From positions 617,001 through 681,000 of the forward strand of contig JAUIRK010000919.1 in NCBI GenBank assembly GCA_030549495.1: a stretch of 64,000 nucleotides of DNA, written 5' to 3'. This document shows, piece after piece, positions 28,001 to 43,000 of this stretch (position 1 is the first letter of the stretch; every line of letters starts with the position of its first letter). The notes under the pieces were generated by a model. It did no database searches, was not told the DNA's origin, and saw only the letters and a list, made by a program, of their open reading frames with translations. Origin of the DNA: Nectonema munidae. Its lineage: Eukaryota; Nematomorpha; Nectonematoida; Nectonematidae. The translations under genes and the position numbers were made by a program.

Positions 28001-31000
28001 AGTTACAGAAACAAAATAACCTCAACTGTGATTTATGCAAAATTATTACTTCATTTCGAAGAAAATTGTCATTGTTTAAAACACAATTTGAAAAGGCATA
28101 CTTCTCTCATTTTCAGAATTTTCAAGAGTTTTGCGCTGAAAATGTGGAACACGTTGATATCGAGTTTCACAATAACATTCTTTATAGCTTACATACAAAT
28201 TTTTCCCAGCGATTTGCTCATCTTGGCAAAATAAAAAATGTCATTCTTCTGTTTGAAAATCTCCTCTGTTTGTTCTTCTGTTTGAAATGACTGTGACGTT
28301 GACAACATGCCAATAGATCTAGCTAATCGATTTACAGACTTCTATTTTGTTGAAAGAGAAGCATAGAGAAGATCTCCTTAAATTTTACCAATCTTTAGCT
28401 GATGAGTTTTTTAATTTAAAAAAGTTTGCGTCAGGTATGGCCAACAGTTTTTGGAACAACGTACAAATGTGAGCAAACTTTTTCAAAAATGAAGTGTGTG
28501 AAGTCAACGCATCGAACAAGGTTAACTGACGACCACTTGAAGGCAATTCTTATGATTGGATGTGCCCATTTTAAAGCTGTCATTAACAGTAATTTGAAAG
28601 CCAAACACCAGTTTCATAAATCTCATTAATTTCTACTTTATTCTTTTTTTATACATATTTTTTGTTTTTACGCATCCATAAATAAAACGCATACCTGTCT
28701 ATGTTTTTTAGGTCTTTAGTGTGATCTGTATCACAAAAGTATTTATCCGGCCCGCGATTAACATTCATTTAGGTCTATGTGGCCCTTTTTGAAAAAACGT
28801 TAGTGACCCCTGCTCTAAGAGTCATATATGTGAAAAGCTATGATGATGCTCAACAAAGATATGAAAAATTTTCGGAAAAACAAAATTTAACCTCATCCGT
28901 ATGATGAAGGCGTACAAAATGTAAACACGCGCGCTCAAAATGTAGGGTGGCAAAACATACGCGTATGTAGAGATGTTTTTCAAGAAGCCTCCGATAATAT
29001 AGATGATGAAGGTAATTTAGAAGTTTTTTTTTATACTGATGATTCAATTGATAGTGATGATTCAAGTCTTGCTGAAGTTTCGACTTTTTCAAATTTGTCT
29101 GTAGGAGAGTTAAAAGCCGGAGATATACAATGCAGTTTAAATCCAATTGCTCCAACATGAGAATTTAAATATTCTAACCCACATTTCCCGGCTTTTATGC
29201 AGAACCAATTCTTAGTTAGAAACTCAAAACTTAGCTCAAAATAAAAATTCTTATCCATTTTATACGCCAAATCTTTCAATAGACGAGGTAGAGCTTGTTT
29301 CGCTATCACTATGGGGCATGCATTGGCAGAGACAATATGTCAGAGCTGCAGGACTTTGGTCCAAAAAAGAGAGAAGGTCTTTTTACAAAGCCACAATGAG
29401 CTCTATTCGAATCAAATTCTTTCTCCTTTGCCTACGCTTTCATAACTTTCATGGTCGGGAGAAGAAAAAAGACTCATCGTTTGAGAGCTAGAAGAGAGAT
29501 ATGGTGAATTTTTCAGGCCAATCTTCTTGGTTTTTATATGCCTGGAAATTTTATCACGGTTGATGAGCAACTGGTTGGTTGCGGTTGCAAGCACCAGGTA
29601 AAACTTATAAACCGAATAAACTGAGAAAATATGGCATAAATATATACTGGATATGCCAGGCAATGACTGGATTTGCTCTTAATTAAAGGCTATCTTTGCT
29701 CTGGTAAAGATGAGAAACTTGAGTATTCTTATGGTCAAAAGTTTTCCTGCAATATTTTAATGAAAGAGGATGCAATCTTACAACGTGACAAATTATGTTT
29801 ATATTTTATAATTATTGCTTTTTCGAGAAGTTAATCTTAGAAGTAATTGGCATGTGAAGTTGGAGGGGGTTAAATATACATTGGCTAACTATTATGAAAC
29901 TAATGAAATCTAGTCCTCGTAACCGAATGCACTCCTAAAGAAATCTACTTGAGAGAATGAATTTATTTAAAAATTGATGCAGTTTTATTTGTTGTTTTTT
30001 AAAATAAAGCTTTTTTTCGGATATAATAAGAAACTGTATGGATTAGATTATTTTTCTGTTGATGTTTCGTGTCACAAATCATTTCCATAATAGTTCAAGC
30101 GTCAGATTTGAAAAATTCAAATCTAAATTTGCCATTATACAATAGAGTTCCTCTTTGTTCTAAGATATGAATACAGTTTATTATTATTTCCGAAAAAAGC
30201 ATTATTTTAACAAACAACAAATCAAACTGCATCAATTTTTAAATAAATTTATTCTGTCAAGTAAATTTCTTTAGGAGTCCATTGAGCTTTATGATATTTA
30301 CGTCTAATCTAATATATAATAAGATTTCTGTAATACAGTATTCACGACATAGCATTTTGAGGGGAAGCCGTGAATATTGGAGCGGTGCAAGGACATTTAG
30401 TCGCTAAGACGCTTCGTACCAGAGAGATTTTGCACCTATTCCTGTGAATCTTGGTCGCCTTTTTTAAATTTGGTACAAAATGAGCCGTTTAGGTGCGAAT
30501 GTCTTGGTCGCGAAATGGCTTGAGTATTGCATATTGCAGGGGTGAAACAATGCTTCTCCTAGAACCATGCTAACATACAATCTGTATTCTGAGCAGCGCA
30601 CATTTTGCCTCTTCAAGGCTCATCAAAAATCGAAAGCCTTGATTTTATATCACCCTTTCAAAATACATGGCCGTGGCTCGTTTTCAAAGGTACCCGGAAA
30701 AAAAGGCCTGTGGAAAAAAAAGGCTTTTTTCATCATACCACTTTGCAGCAAAAGATAATAATTAGAGAAGCGTTATGCTGACATCGCTAGGCTGATAATT
30801 GCAGTTGTTGCAAATCATATTGCAGTGTCGAGTTAGTAGCTACTACTACTAACACATGCATTGGAACTTCTAATGCAGGAAACAAGGAAGAACTGAATTC
30901 AATTAGTGTAGTTTCTAAGGATTGTAAAAAGTATAATAACAAATTGAAAAAGTTGCAGATTTTGGGATTAGCTATAATTTTTCGGTGTATGAGTAAGTAT

Positions 31001-34000
31001 ATACAAATCCTGTTTTCACAAATCATCTTGTTTTCACTACTTCATTTGTTTGGTTCTGTTTTGTTTATTTTACTTCATTTTATTTTTCATTGTTAATCTT
31101 ATTTTTCTGTGTGAAATGGTACAAATAATTAGAGGTTTCACATATTATAAAAAAATGAAAGTAAGATTTTTTCAATTAATTTATGAATTGTTACAGCAAC
31201 AATGTTATGCACACTTCAAACTAGTAAAGTGTGTAAAGGTAAAAAATTAGAAATTATATAAATTAAAAACTGAGACAAAAGAATAAGCTTCTTTGTTTTT
31301 ATGCAAATGTTTATGCAAATGTTCTTATCTGTAAGATTTACTGAATTATATTTGATAATACGGTAGATTTTTTCCAGAAAAATTTTTGAACAATTAAAAC
31401 AGGCAGGAGTAAAGAATGTTAAATACATTAATGTAGATTTTGAAATTTTAATAATCAACGCAGCCTAGAAAGTAATCTATTAATTCATTAGTTTTTTTAT
31501 ATTTACTTATTTATTAGGCTTATCCCAACAGTGAATATCACGGTTGTTTTTTTCATTATACTTCATCAATATATAAAAATTTAGTGAACTATGGAAACTA
31601 AATACTGTAAGAATAAAACTTTTCGATTTACAGTAAGACTTATTTTGTCTTTTGCGTTTCTTCCTCCAAATCAAGTAAAAGTTAAAATTTTATTTTGACT
31701 TTTATTGAGCATTAATAATTTATGTGTTTAGGTTGATATTATTTATAGAAGAATTAAAGTTTTACCAGAAGAAAAAATTTTTTTGAAAGATTTTTTTAAC
31801 TATTTTGAAAAAAACATGGTTAAAGTGCTTTCCTCCAAATATATGGAATGTTTTTGATAGAAAAGTTAGAACTAATAATCACTGCGAGGGTTGGCATAAT
31901 GGGTAATATTTATTATATGTCAAAAAAAGTTATGCATTTTTTCTTATAGTTACCCGTTGAGCACCCAAATATTTGGGAAGTTTTTGAATTTTTAAAAAAA
32001 AAATAAACAAAAATAAGAAAATAAATTGACCTAATTGAATGTGGGAAAAGATTAGCGGCTTCAAAAGAAGATGAAGAAAAGTTTTTAAAAGAAACAAAAA
32101 ATGTTCTTTCCTATTTAAAAAAAGTTTCTTCATTAATAATGAAGTCTAAAAGTCTTCAAATAGAAGAAAATGAGTTTGATGAAATTAATTTTTTAAAAAT
32201 TAACGACAATCATATTCCTTTTTCTATAGACTGTTTGTTAAAATAATTTCAAAATTAATAAAGTTTTATTTCATCTTTTAGATATAGTTGAAAATTTTAT
32301 AGTGGTAAAAATATGTTGCAATTTATTATAAAGTTATACTAATTTAGCCTATTTAATTAATTAAAAGGTAAAAAGTTTGATATTATGTATATATTTCATT
32401 TTTTTAATAGAAAATAACATTTGAAAAGATTAGTATAATGGATTTTTTTATTTTGATGTGTAAGAAAAATTGAAATAATTTTTTTAGAAAATTTTAGATA
32501 TATGAAGATATGCTGTATGTAAATTTGTTTGCTTTATTTTTTAAAGCTCTAAAATTTGTATTGATGTTGCATGCGGGCAAAAAGTCTGTTTATCGCTGCA
32601 GAGAGGATTTGCATGCCTTAGGAGCGATGTAGCAGTAATATTCGATTATTGGGATTGAAAAGACAAGTAGTACCTGACGTTTTCAGTGTTTAAAAACGAT
32701 AACGCATGCTCGTACACACCCGTGTTGTATTCGTGAATTAGGTAGGGAAGAGAGAGAGAATCTTCAATCGAGTACGTCTAAATGCAATGTGAAGTTAACG
32801 CGCATTCACGCTTCGCACACTGGCGCCCTCACCTGCATGTTTAGAGCGAGTTCTATAATGTAACGCTCAGCTTTTTTTGTTTTGAAGCGGTAGTCGATGT
32901 ATGACTTCTGTGCAACTTCTTTGAAGAAGTCGAAACTGATATTTTCCTTTTGCATTAAGTGTATATACTGGAACAAGGACTCCACTATCTTCTCCTTATG
33001 TTCTGAAAGTATGCAATGAAGGTGTCCTTTATTAATTAACAAGTTTAGCGCTTGACCCCACTTTGCATTTAGTAAATATCACAAATCTTTTCTCAACCCG
33101 TTTAAAATCTTGTGCACTGAATGCCTCAACACTAAAATTACAGCGGTTATAGTCAAATCCCGAATTAAGCGTCATAGCTAGAGGTGCGAGGAAGTTGACC
33201 GTCCACAGCTATACTTTTTAATCTGGACCAACACGGATGTGTTATAAATTTTAAATTTAAGTTCGTCCTTTTTCATTTTAATCTCGTTCTTTTGGATATT
33301 TCTTTTTTGTTTGATCTTGTTCAATTTTAAGCGATTTTTATCACTACATTATGGAAAAAATGAGTTTTTTCGAAATTTTTGAGTCAACATTAGTTTTACA
33401 GTACTGATTATATTTCTGATTTATTCTTCTTGATTTTAGAATTAATTAATTGTTTATTATTGTTTAAAAATTGATTACTACCTTTCTTACATTTAAACTA
33501 TTTAAAAAAATTGTCCATGTTAAAAAGATCATGTTGAAGTGTGGCTTTAAATTTAATGTCAAAAATTTGAAAATTATGAAAAGCATTAAGAATTTATTCA
33601 TCTGTTATGTAAAATTGATATGGTCGGTCAGCTAAAGCAATAGTGGCATGGCTCTGCATGTACGTCTAAAATTACTCTAGTGGAGTGCACATATGGTTCA
33701 CCACTTTTTGAGATTAATGAGATGAGAGAACGGTTGGCATTTTAATTCAAAAATTTCTTAACATTTTTTTCACTTCAGGAAAAAAAATTTCACACGGCGG
33801 TAACACCTAAAAGAGCGTAGATGGACAGTGGTCAATGAATTTTCAATGCTTTTCAATAAATGTATTTGAAAGGTGGCATTCGTGGATTCGCTCTGCATCT
33901 TTAATTGCACCATCATTTTCCATTTTTTACAAGTTATTTTATAAATTCCAAGAAAACTTCTCTATTGTAGGTTTTGTCTCAAATTATTCTTTTTTCTTTT

Positions 34001-37000
34001 TAAAATGGAATCTCTTCTCTGTTAACTTTCTTCAGAATTCTTGCTACTGCTTTTGGAAACAATAGCAGACATTTTTATAGAATATTAAGACGCCAATTTA
34101 CATTACATTTATTGCAGAGTTTACAAGAATTTGTTCTTACTGGGTTTTCAAGGTACGTTAGATTTTACGAATTGAGAAGGCATCTCATGTTTTTTAAGAA
34201 TTTGTCTTTCTTCAGTATCACTTCGTATAATTGTTTTTACGGTTCGATACTTCGCGAAGAGAAAATGTGTCGCTTGGAGGATTGGTCACTATTTACCAAT
34301 TTCCAAAGCTCCATCTTTTTTTTTTGAGAAACTTTGTTTTATGTTGTAGAAGTTACATTATTTTAATGAAAAATATTAATAAGTGAAACTACTCAAAACT
34401 CACATCTCGTATTTATACGGGTGCTATGAAAACGAAGTCTCTGAAAACTCGAGTTTTGTTTATTCCGTCGCAAATTCACATTGAATATTAAAGTCTAAAA
34501 TTATAGAATAATGCTCATGTGCTCGAAAAGGGCTTTAGAAAGGTAAATAAAATGCATACTTACTTATCCAAGATAGATTGAGTCAAAATGCATGATATTA
34601 AGGTTACGTAAATAAAAATAGTAATGCCCTATCCCAGACAAAAATAGATGATTTGCGATCAGGAAACTTCTTTCTTAGGAAAGCGGTCTCATATATCTCG
34701 CGAAAAGCAGTATACTTGAGGCATTTTTATATTTACCTATATTTAATATTAAAACGAACGAGCAAACTAATAACTGGATTGAGATACAAATTTTACATTC
34801 GAGTTTTGTAAAATCAAGTTTTTTGGCCACCATTTGTGCTATCGAAGCGAACGTAATGCCGTCTAATTTATACAAGAAAAATAATTTATGCAGAAATGAT
34901 TGCGAGTTCTCAATCAAAAAGCTTATTTTTGTTAGGAATAAAAAAAATTGTCTTAATTTTATAAATAAGCCTAATATTCAACTTGTAAGTTTCAAAAGTT
35001 TTCTGATTTGAATTTGAATTTTAAAGTTAAGCATTATATTTGAGTATAGCAACGTATCCAGAAATATTTATTTGGAGGATACAGTGGGGCGCTAATCTAC
35101 ATCTTTGTTGACCTACTTTATTTGTCTGAAATTAAACTGACAGGTGTCTCTTTCTTTTTCCATATTATCGGATGCTCTCTCTCCCATTTTATTTCTTTGT
35201 CTACCTTTCATTACTTATTTTCATCTCCTATGCTACAAATAATTTTTAGTATCAATTTGCTTTGTCATGCAGTTAGAAGGCAAGTTGCTAAAATTGAACG
35301 ATTTGATACACAATCCACAGTCAATGATATCAAAATTTTTTCTATATTTCCATTTTATTTATTATTTTGCTTTATATAATGAGGCATATTGCAAAAGGTA
35401 GTTTCAATATTTTATGTTTTTAATTTGTAAATTTTAATTGTTAAATCGTGCTGCCTGTAATTTAAAGAGAGCGTCCCGACCTGAATATTAAGGCTCTAAG
35501 AAGGAAGTCAGTGTGCAATGTGTTGTCTTTTTTGTGGGAAAGACAGGAGTGTGGGGGCACCAACTCGTAAAAGTTACCGTAGCGTGTTTTCATCAAGAAG
35601 GCACACTTGCGCTACTACTACTATGAGAAAAGTAGGCTTGATGCTGGATTGAACCCAAGACCTTGAGTTATCAAAACCCTACCTAACCAACCTTACTCAC
35701 GCCCCTTGATTAATAAGAGTAGGCTCTCTCGGACGGCAGATTTAGCTGGCTACGTCACTGCTATCATGTATGCATGTGCAATGTGCATACGCTGCAAAAA
35801 TTTGATTTAAATAAGAAATTTTAAGTTTCTTAGATTATAAAGATTGATAAAAAAATGTTTAATTTGAGTACAATTACTATATAATATTTAATTATTTGGG
35901 TTGTTTAGCAATCTTCCCCCTGGCAATCACTTCAATTTATTCATATAAAATTCAATACCTTTATTTTATTTTGATATTAAATTGTTGTCTCAAACTTTCC
36001 AAACTGAATTTTCAAATCTGGCAATAATTAGAGATAAAGTTATGCGTACAATTATTTCCAATCTACTGCCTATTGCGATATTTTTATTTCAACCAAGGCA
36101 AAAAACGCCATTGGAATAGAAGATAAAGCAATACAATAGATTCAAGTGAGACAAATGTGGGAAACTATCAGGATTTAACGCTTGGCAGGATCCTTCTCCT
36201 TATACAACTAATATTTGTCGAAAGTATTGTTTTTATTTCTTCAGTAAAAGTAGAATCGAAAATTGCTTTCGGATATTTCTTAGTAAGGGGAGGATAAAAT
36301 TACTTCTAAATCTTTGGTGTTGAAAACGATGGAAAAATGCTGAGCACAAGGTGATCAAGCAAATAAAAGTAGTTTGCGATGATCATGAAAGAAATGGTGG
36401 AAATAAATACTTTTGCCAAGGTCTGTTAAATCGTAGGCGACAGTTAGGATAGAGAATGAGTAGTAGTCGTAGTCGAGTAACTCTTGTCTGGAAATGAGTC
36501 CTTTCTTCACCAAGTAGTTTCTCAACCCGGATTTGTGACCACTTTTCAAGCATTTGATAATCATTTTTTTTGGCTAAAATGGCCAAGTTTCAATAAAAAT
36601 AGAATAGAGCTATCACTAGATACATTTGAATAAAGCAATACAACTTTCTTATATAAATAGGTGTTGCTATTATCGCCCATATTAAATTTGTACCCTTTTA
36701 ACACTAGGTTTACACATTTGGGTCATTTTGGGCCAGTTGTTTACAACTTTTAAAAAAATCACCACAAACTCAATATTTTTGTGGTAACATTTAAATAAAT
36801 TTGAATGTTAAATGCATCGCACTCCATCGACCCTGAGTCCGACCTCACGTGCTTTTCCATCATTCCAACTTCACATCAACGAAACATTTAACCTGCTTCA
36901 CATTATTTTCAGTTTTCACTTTTCTACAATTGCAACCCACGACATATCACACACACACATATATAAAGTATAACACAGCACAACGATCAGACCCAATCAC

Positions 37001-40000
37001 TTCATCAAAGAAAACAAGCAAGAGGGGAAACCTTTCCGAGATCTTCACCAACCCCCACAGCTATCAATCAGCTAATCCATAAAGGCTATCCAATAAGCCA
37101 AAGCATCCCGTGAAGATCGAAGACGCCTCTATTTCTCTCTTTACAATAAAGTTGTTTTTCATTCAAATTTTCGGCTTATTGCTGGTTCCGCAAATAAAAT
37201 CTCGGAAAGTTATCTCTGGAAGACTTTCTAGCAATCTTTCGTTGCTATTGTTACATCCTTGTTCTATTGGATCTCCTTCAACTCCTAACAGCAGTATTTT
37301 TCCATATTTTTACAGTGAACTGTATTTTGTATTTCAATCCGTTCATCGTATTTTAAACTCATCACGTATTAATTTTTTTTGTAAATTTATGTTACACTTT
37401 AAATAATGCTCCCTCGCGTAGTAGCTAAACGTTTTTTAACAATACATTGTAAAAAGGTCGAACAGTTTATAAGTAGTAATACGACAGATATGCTTTGAAG
37501 GCAACTTGAGAGAATACTTAATGTTTAGAAGACACTTTATCAAGCAAATTATACCTGTCTATGGCTCAGAGATTGCTCCTTTTGTTTTAAAGTCTCTACT
37601 AGGCAGTTCTACATTAGAATTAGTCAAATGTTGCGAAGATTATGTTGATAAAATGTTGGAATGCTTAGACAAAGATATAACAACCCGCATTTTAATTTAG
37701 CAAACATAGTTAATGAAATAAAAGAGTATCGAATGATAAAACACGGGGATTATAAAAGATTTTGTGATTTTGTTAATATGTTAAATGTCGCTATATTTGA
37801 TCTAGAATCCCTAATTAGGACATGACGTCAAAAATTCCAATACAGTTTCTATCATAGAAGAGAAACTACCTCGTGATGTTAAAATTTCGTGGTTTAGATA
37901 TTTTTGCAATTCTAGTCAAACAGTTAAATTTCAGGAGTTGATGAATTTTTGAGGCAAGAATACACATTTGACGAGATATTGCGAAGCTTTTTTAAAACTT
38001 TAAGTGTTTAATTCACTCAAAATATTTCATTTGTCAGTAAATTATCTATCTCGAAAGGACCTGTATCTTTTTGGCTACAAATTCGTAATCGGCTCCAGAA
38101 ATTGACCATAGTGGAGCAACTTTAAAAAATACTAGTAAGATACTACCATGCAGGTCTTGATGCTTTAGGAAAGAGTAAAATCAGTAAGGAGAATTTCTGA
38201 AGCCATTCTTTATAGGGAGGGGGCTTAAACCCATGTGCCCGCCCCCTCTGAATCCGCCAGTAATCGGCTCGTAGTCTCTACGTCATATCTTCTATACTTT
38301 AGAGTATGTAATTTTGCTATTTATTCTATGATGATACTTTCTTTGTAGCTCTTTTTTATAAACAATTTATTTCTTCAATGTATGTTTGAAAATTATTTAA
38401 AGGGTTTTATTTTGAAAAGATTTTTTCCTCTCACAAAGCATTCTGATTAAAGAATCTTAGGCTTTAGGCTTTTTTTTATCAGTATCATGTATTTTATTAT
38501 CGTGTATTTTTTCTGATGAATCATTCGTGATGTTCATTGTTCAATTACAAAAAGTTGTCAACTTCTTCATCCAAAAGACTCTCTTTTTCATACAAAAGGA
38601 AAAAGATGGACAAATTCAATTTAAATTAAAAATATCTTCATAGTGACTAAATTCTCACATATTTGCATCTGTGCAATTTTTAATAAATCTGACTTATTCT
38701 AAATTTTCATATTTCCTACCGTTAAATGGTAATTGTAATCCTAGATGATAAACTATAGATTTAAATATTTTTTATTTGCAAAAGAGGAACTTCTTTTTCA
38801 CAGTCAAAATCTATTTTGAAGCACCTAATATTAGATCATTACACCACTTCCTAGTTCATTAGAACATGATAGATCTTCCATTTAGTCAAGATACATATTT
38901 TTTTAAATTATTTCTTTTGATCACATGTTCTCTTTTCAATTAGCTTCCGGGTTGCTTCATTCTCTCTTACTAATCTTCAAAAAAATTTATAATATGTTTT
39001 GTTTTTTTAAATAAATATTCAAGAGGATTGAAAAAAGTATTATAAGCCAAAATATGCAAAAAAAAAAGTATATTTTTACTTTATAACTAATATACAACGA
39101 TTTTTTGAAAAAAAATTAAAGAACTGATTTTCAGACATACATTACTAATTCAATTGCCACTTCCAGATATATTTTACCGTATTAGCCAAAATGGAGAACA
39201 GAAATAAAATAAGCATCATCGATTTGGTATAAAAACAGATATTTCATATAAAATTTGAGATATATTTCAAAACAGTTTTCAAACTTAAAGCGCATATTTA
39301 ATTGACGCTTGCTGATATTTTCAAAAATCAAAAATTGAGCCAGGAAATGTAACTAGCATGGTTGTTTGCTATAAAACATATATTTAATCTAAAATTAGAA
39401 AGAATATTTGTGTAGATAGTTTTCCGACGTAAACTGCAAATTTGATTAACACTCACGGATATTTTAAAACATCTAAATGCAAAAACTGATTTCGGAAATA
39501 AAACTAGTATGGTTGATTTGGTATAAAAACATATATTTCATGTAAAATTAGAGAGAATATTTTTGGGGATAGTTTTTAGAAGTAAACCACAAATTTGTTT
39601 CACACTGACAGATATTTTAAAACCTCTAAACGCGAAACTGAGTTTATAAATGAAACCAGCATGATCTATTTCGTATAAAAACATATATTTCATGTAAAAT
39701 TTGAATGAATGTTTTATTAGATATATTTCTGATCAATCAAAATTTTGATTGACATTTTCTAAAAAGTTGCCATGATTATTGAAAAAATTAAATATACAAA
39801 GTGTTATGCGTTCAAAACTGTATATAATTATAAATTTTCAAGGTAGTATATAATATAGACCCTAAGTTATAAGGTTAACTACAGATAATGTCAAACTTGT
39901 GCTGAAAAATTAAAATTTTTGATTTTGATTGACAGTTTTTGAAATTTTTAAGTATTCTTTACATTTAAAGTAAACCTAAAATTTGATTGTTAAAATAAAG

Positions 40001-43000
40001 ATGATAAGACTCATATGAGAAAATTTAGGTCTTTGAGCAGCAAAAAACTTTTGCAATTCGTATTTTTTTAATTTTTTAAGTTTTGTTAATGGAACCTCGA
40101 ACAAATTATAATTTTAAAAACAATTATAAAAAAAATAAAAATAATTATAAAATTATATTAGTTCTTACTTTTCAGAGTTTAAGTTCTGTGAGATTCAGAA
40201 TACGAGTTTTGGAATTTTATTATGCTGGTATAAATTGAAATTCAGATAGTCTTATATGTATATAAATATTATTACAAAAATTCAAAAAATAACTTGCAAA
40301 TACACTCTAATAAAATTAAAGGGTCATTTTGACCCACATGTTTAAACGATGAGAAATTTTTTTGGGTAAGCCTAGTGTTAACCAACTTATGTACTAATTT
40401 GAAGTTCCCTCGGACTGCCCTACATGGTCCTTGAAGCTTGGTTAAACGAACTTTTTAAACATAAAAGTATCAACATCTTTCATGCGCGTTACACACTAAT
40501 TCGTCCTAGCTGATGTTACACTCAACAGTCTTTCAACGTCAAGTGGGGTAGAATGAATGTCAGAAATATTTTAAGGGACCCTGCTCCTTCTGTTTATCAA
40601 AAGTTAACGTGGCCCCTGAAAGTATGGATTTTTTTACCCGCGAACTTATAAACGCAATTTTTATTAAAACGCATGCTTTTATGGAATATAAAGGAAGTAG
40701 CTTACTGAGTTTTATTCCAGCTTTATTTCATATGATGAAAAAATTGGCAAAAGTGTCATTTAGTAATTTTAGTTGTATGTGTGTGTATGCCATTTTATCT
40801 GTCTCTTGTCTGTGTGTGTGTGTGTGTTTCCGAATTCTAAGTTATTAGTGTATTATGTATGTTTGGGTGAGAACTTGCTAAAGTAGCGTGGAAACTGTTC
40901 TCTCTATCAAGATGAATGATCCTAGTAAGGCAGGAAAGTATGGAATTAAGTTTTATCATGTAAATAAGTGGTTCTCAACTTTTTAAGCAAAATTAAGAAC
41001 CAACATGGCCTTATGTCGCGGCACCAAAACAAAAAAATACTAACTTAATGACATTTAAAATCCTTTAAAGAACTTTTTAGTTTTTAAAGTGTTTTTTAAT
41101 TTTCCTTAAAACATAATGAATGAAAATATTGTTATAATTACTGAATCAATAATGATACACATGTATCATCAAATTTTGTAGCGTCTTGATAATAATGTCA
41201 TAGTATTCTTCTCTAAAATGTGGCATAGGAAGTAGGAACCTCTTTGTACATAAGCTTGTTCAAAAATGTTAAAAGTGTATGTAGCGCATATAGAAATAGA
41301 AGTAGATTTGTACGTATTAATTTTATCTTTAGTCCAAAAATGCCGCCCATATCACCACCCCAGTAGCCTTCTTTTAAAAAACGAGTTTACTTGTTCGAAA
41401 AATAGAGGATGGGTGATTGCCCTGTCTAAATGCGCAAAGGACATAGACAGAGATAGATCTATTGCCATATATTCGTTAAAAGTGAACGCAATGAATATAA
41501 ATATAATTCAGGTATATGCATCAACAGAAGACAGAAAGGAAGAAGAAATTCAAACCTTTTATACAGAAATGTCAAAAGCAAGAGAATGTTGTAAAGAACA
41601 TGAAATAATAATACTGATGGGAGATTTGAACGCAAAAGTTGGAAATGGGAAGCAGGAAGATATTGTAGGACCACATGGGCTAGGGAAAAGGAAAGATAGA
41701 GGAGACATGTGGGTAGAATGGTGTTCGAAATATCAACAAGAACAAATACATGGTTCAAACATCACCCAAGAAGGCTGTGGACTTGGGAAAGCCCAGGAAC
41801 CAAATAGATTACATCACAATCAATAAAAGGTTCAGAAACTCAGTTACACAGGTTAAAACTTACCCAGGAGCAGACTGCAATAGTGATCACAACTTACTAG
41901 TTTCAGATGTAAGAATAATATTAAAGAAAAAACCATGTCACAAACCGATTATTAAAAGAAGTTTTGATATGCTGAAGATAAATCATGAAATACGAGAAAG
42001 CTTTTCTTCTAAAACATTGAACCGTTACAGATGAGGAATGGAAAAGAAAATGTCAATGGGACAATTTGCAAAAAGCTGTCCAACAATCGATTGAGGAAAT
42101 CCCTGTAACGGAAAAGAAAGACAAGAAAGCATGGATGACTGAGGGAATTTTGAATTAAATAGATCTGAAAATTCTGGGAAGAAAAGTTATAAAGATGATG
42201 GGAAATACAAAGAGTACAACAGAAAAATTCATAAAGAATGCATTGCATCGAAAGAAAAGTGGATGAATGAAGAATGTCGAGTGGTTGAAGAACTTTAAAA
42301 AAGGAATCCTAGAGAAAGGTATGAGAAAATTAATAAGACGTTGTACAGAAAAACAAGAATAAATCGGAACAACTTTGTAATGAACAAACACGGTAAAATT
42401 TTAATGGAAAATGAGAATATAAAAAGTAGCTGGGAAGAATATATAAAAGAATTATACGATGATGAAGTCGATAATGATAATTATCAAGTAATAGAAACAA
42501 AAGAACAAGGACCAAAGTTCTTAAAGAAGAGATTCAGAAATCTCTTAGAAATATGAAATGGAATAAAGCTGTAGGAACAGACGGATTGTCGAAAGAAGTA
42601 CTTGAAGCATTGGGGGAGAAGAGAGTAAACATTATCACCGAAATAGCGAATAAAATATATGAGGATGGAAGGATGCCAAAACAAATGTTTGAAACTCTGA
42701 TGATTAAGATAACAAAGATTGAAGGAACTCTAAAATGTGAGCAACACAGAACCATAAGTATAATAAATCATATTGCAAAAGTTATATGGAAAGCAATAGC
42801 AGAAAGAATAAAAAATAAAAGAAGGTTTGAATTAGCAGAAGAACAATTTGGATTTGTTAAAGACTCAGGAACAATAAATGCAATATATACTCTTAACCGG
42901 ATAATAAATAATGTAATGGAAATTCAAAAAGAAGTTTATTTACGTTTCATTGATTACGAGAAAGCGTTTGACAGAGTGAATCACAGAAAACTTTTCAATA

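Noticed and set aside
31930-32133. 67-codon minus-strand frame rich in Leu and Phe
   Set aside because: Antisense of the Lys-rich MULE C-terminus.
37110-37406. 98-codon plus-strand open frame as a host gene
   Set aside because: No recognisable domain, and it sits directly upstream of a retroelement fossil on the same strand.
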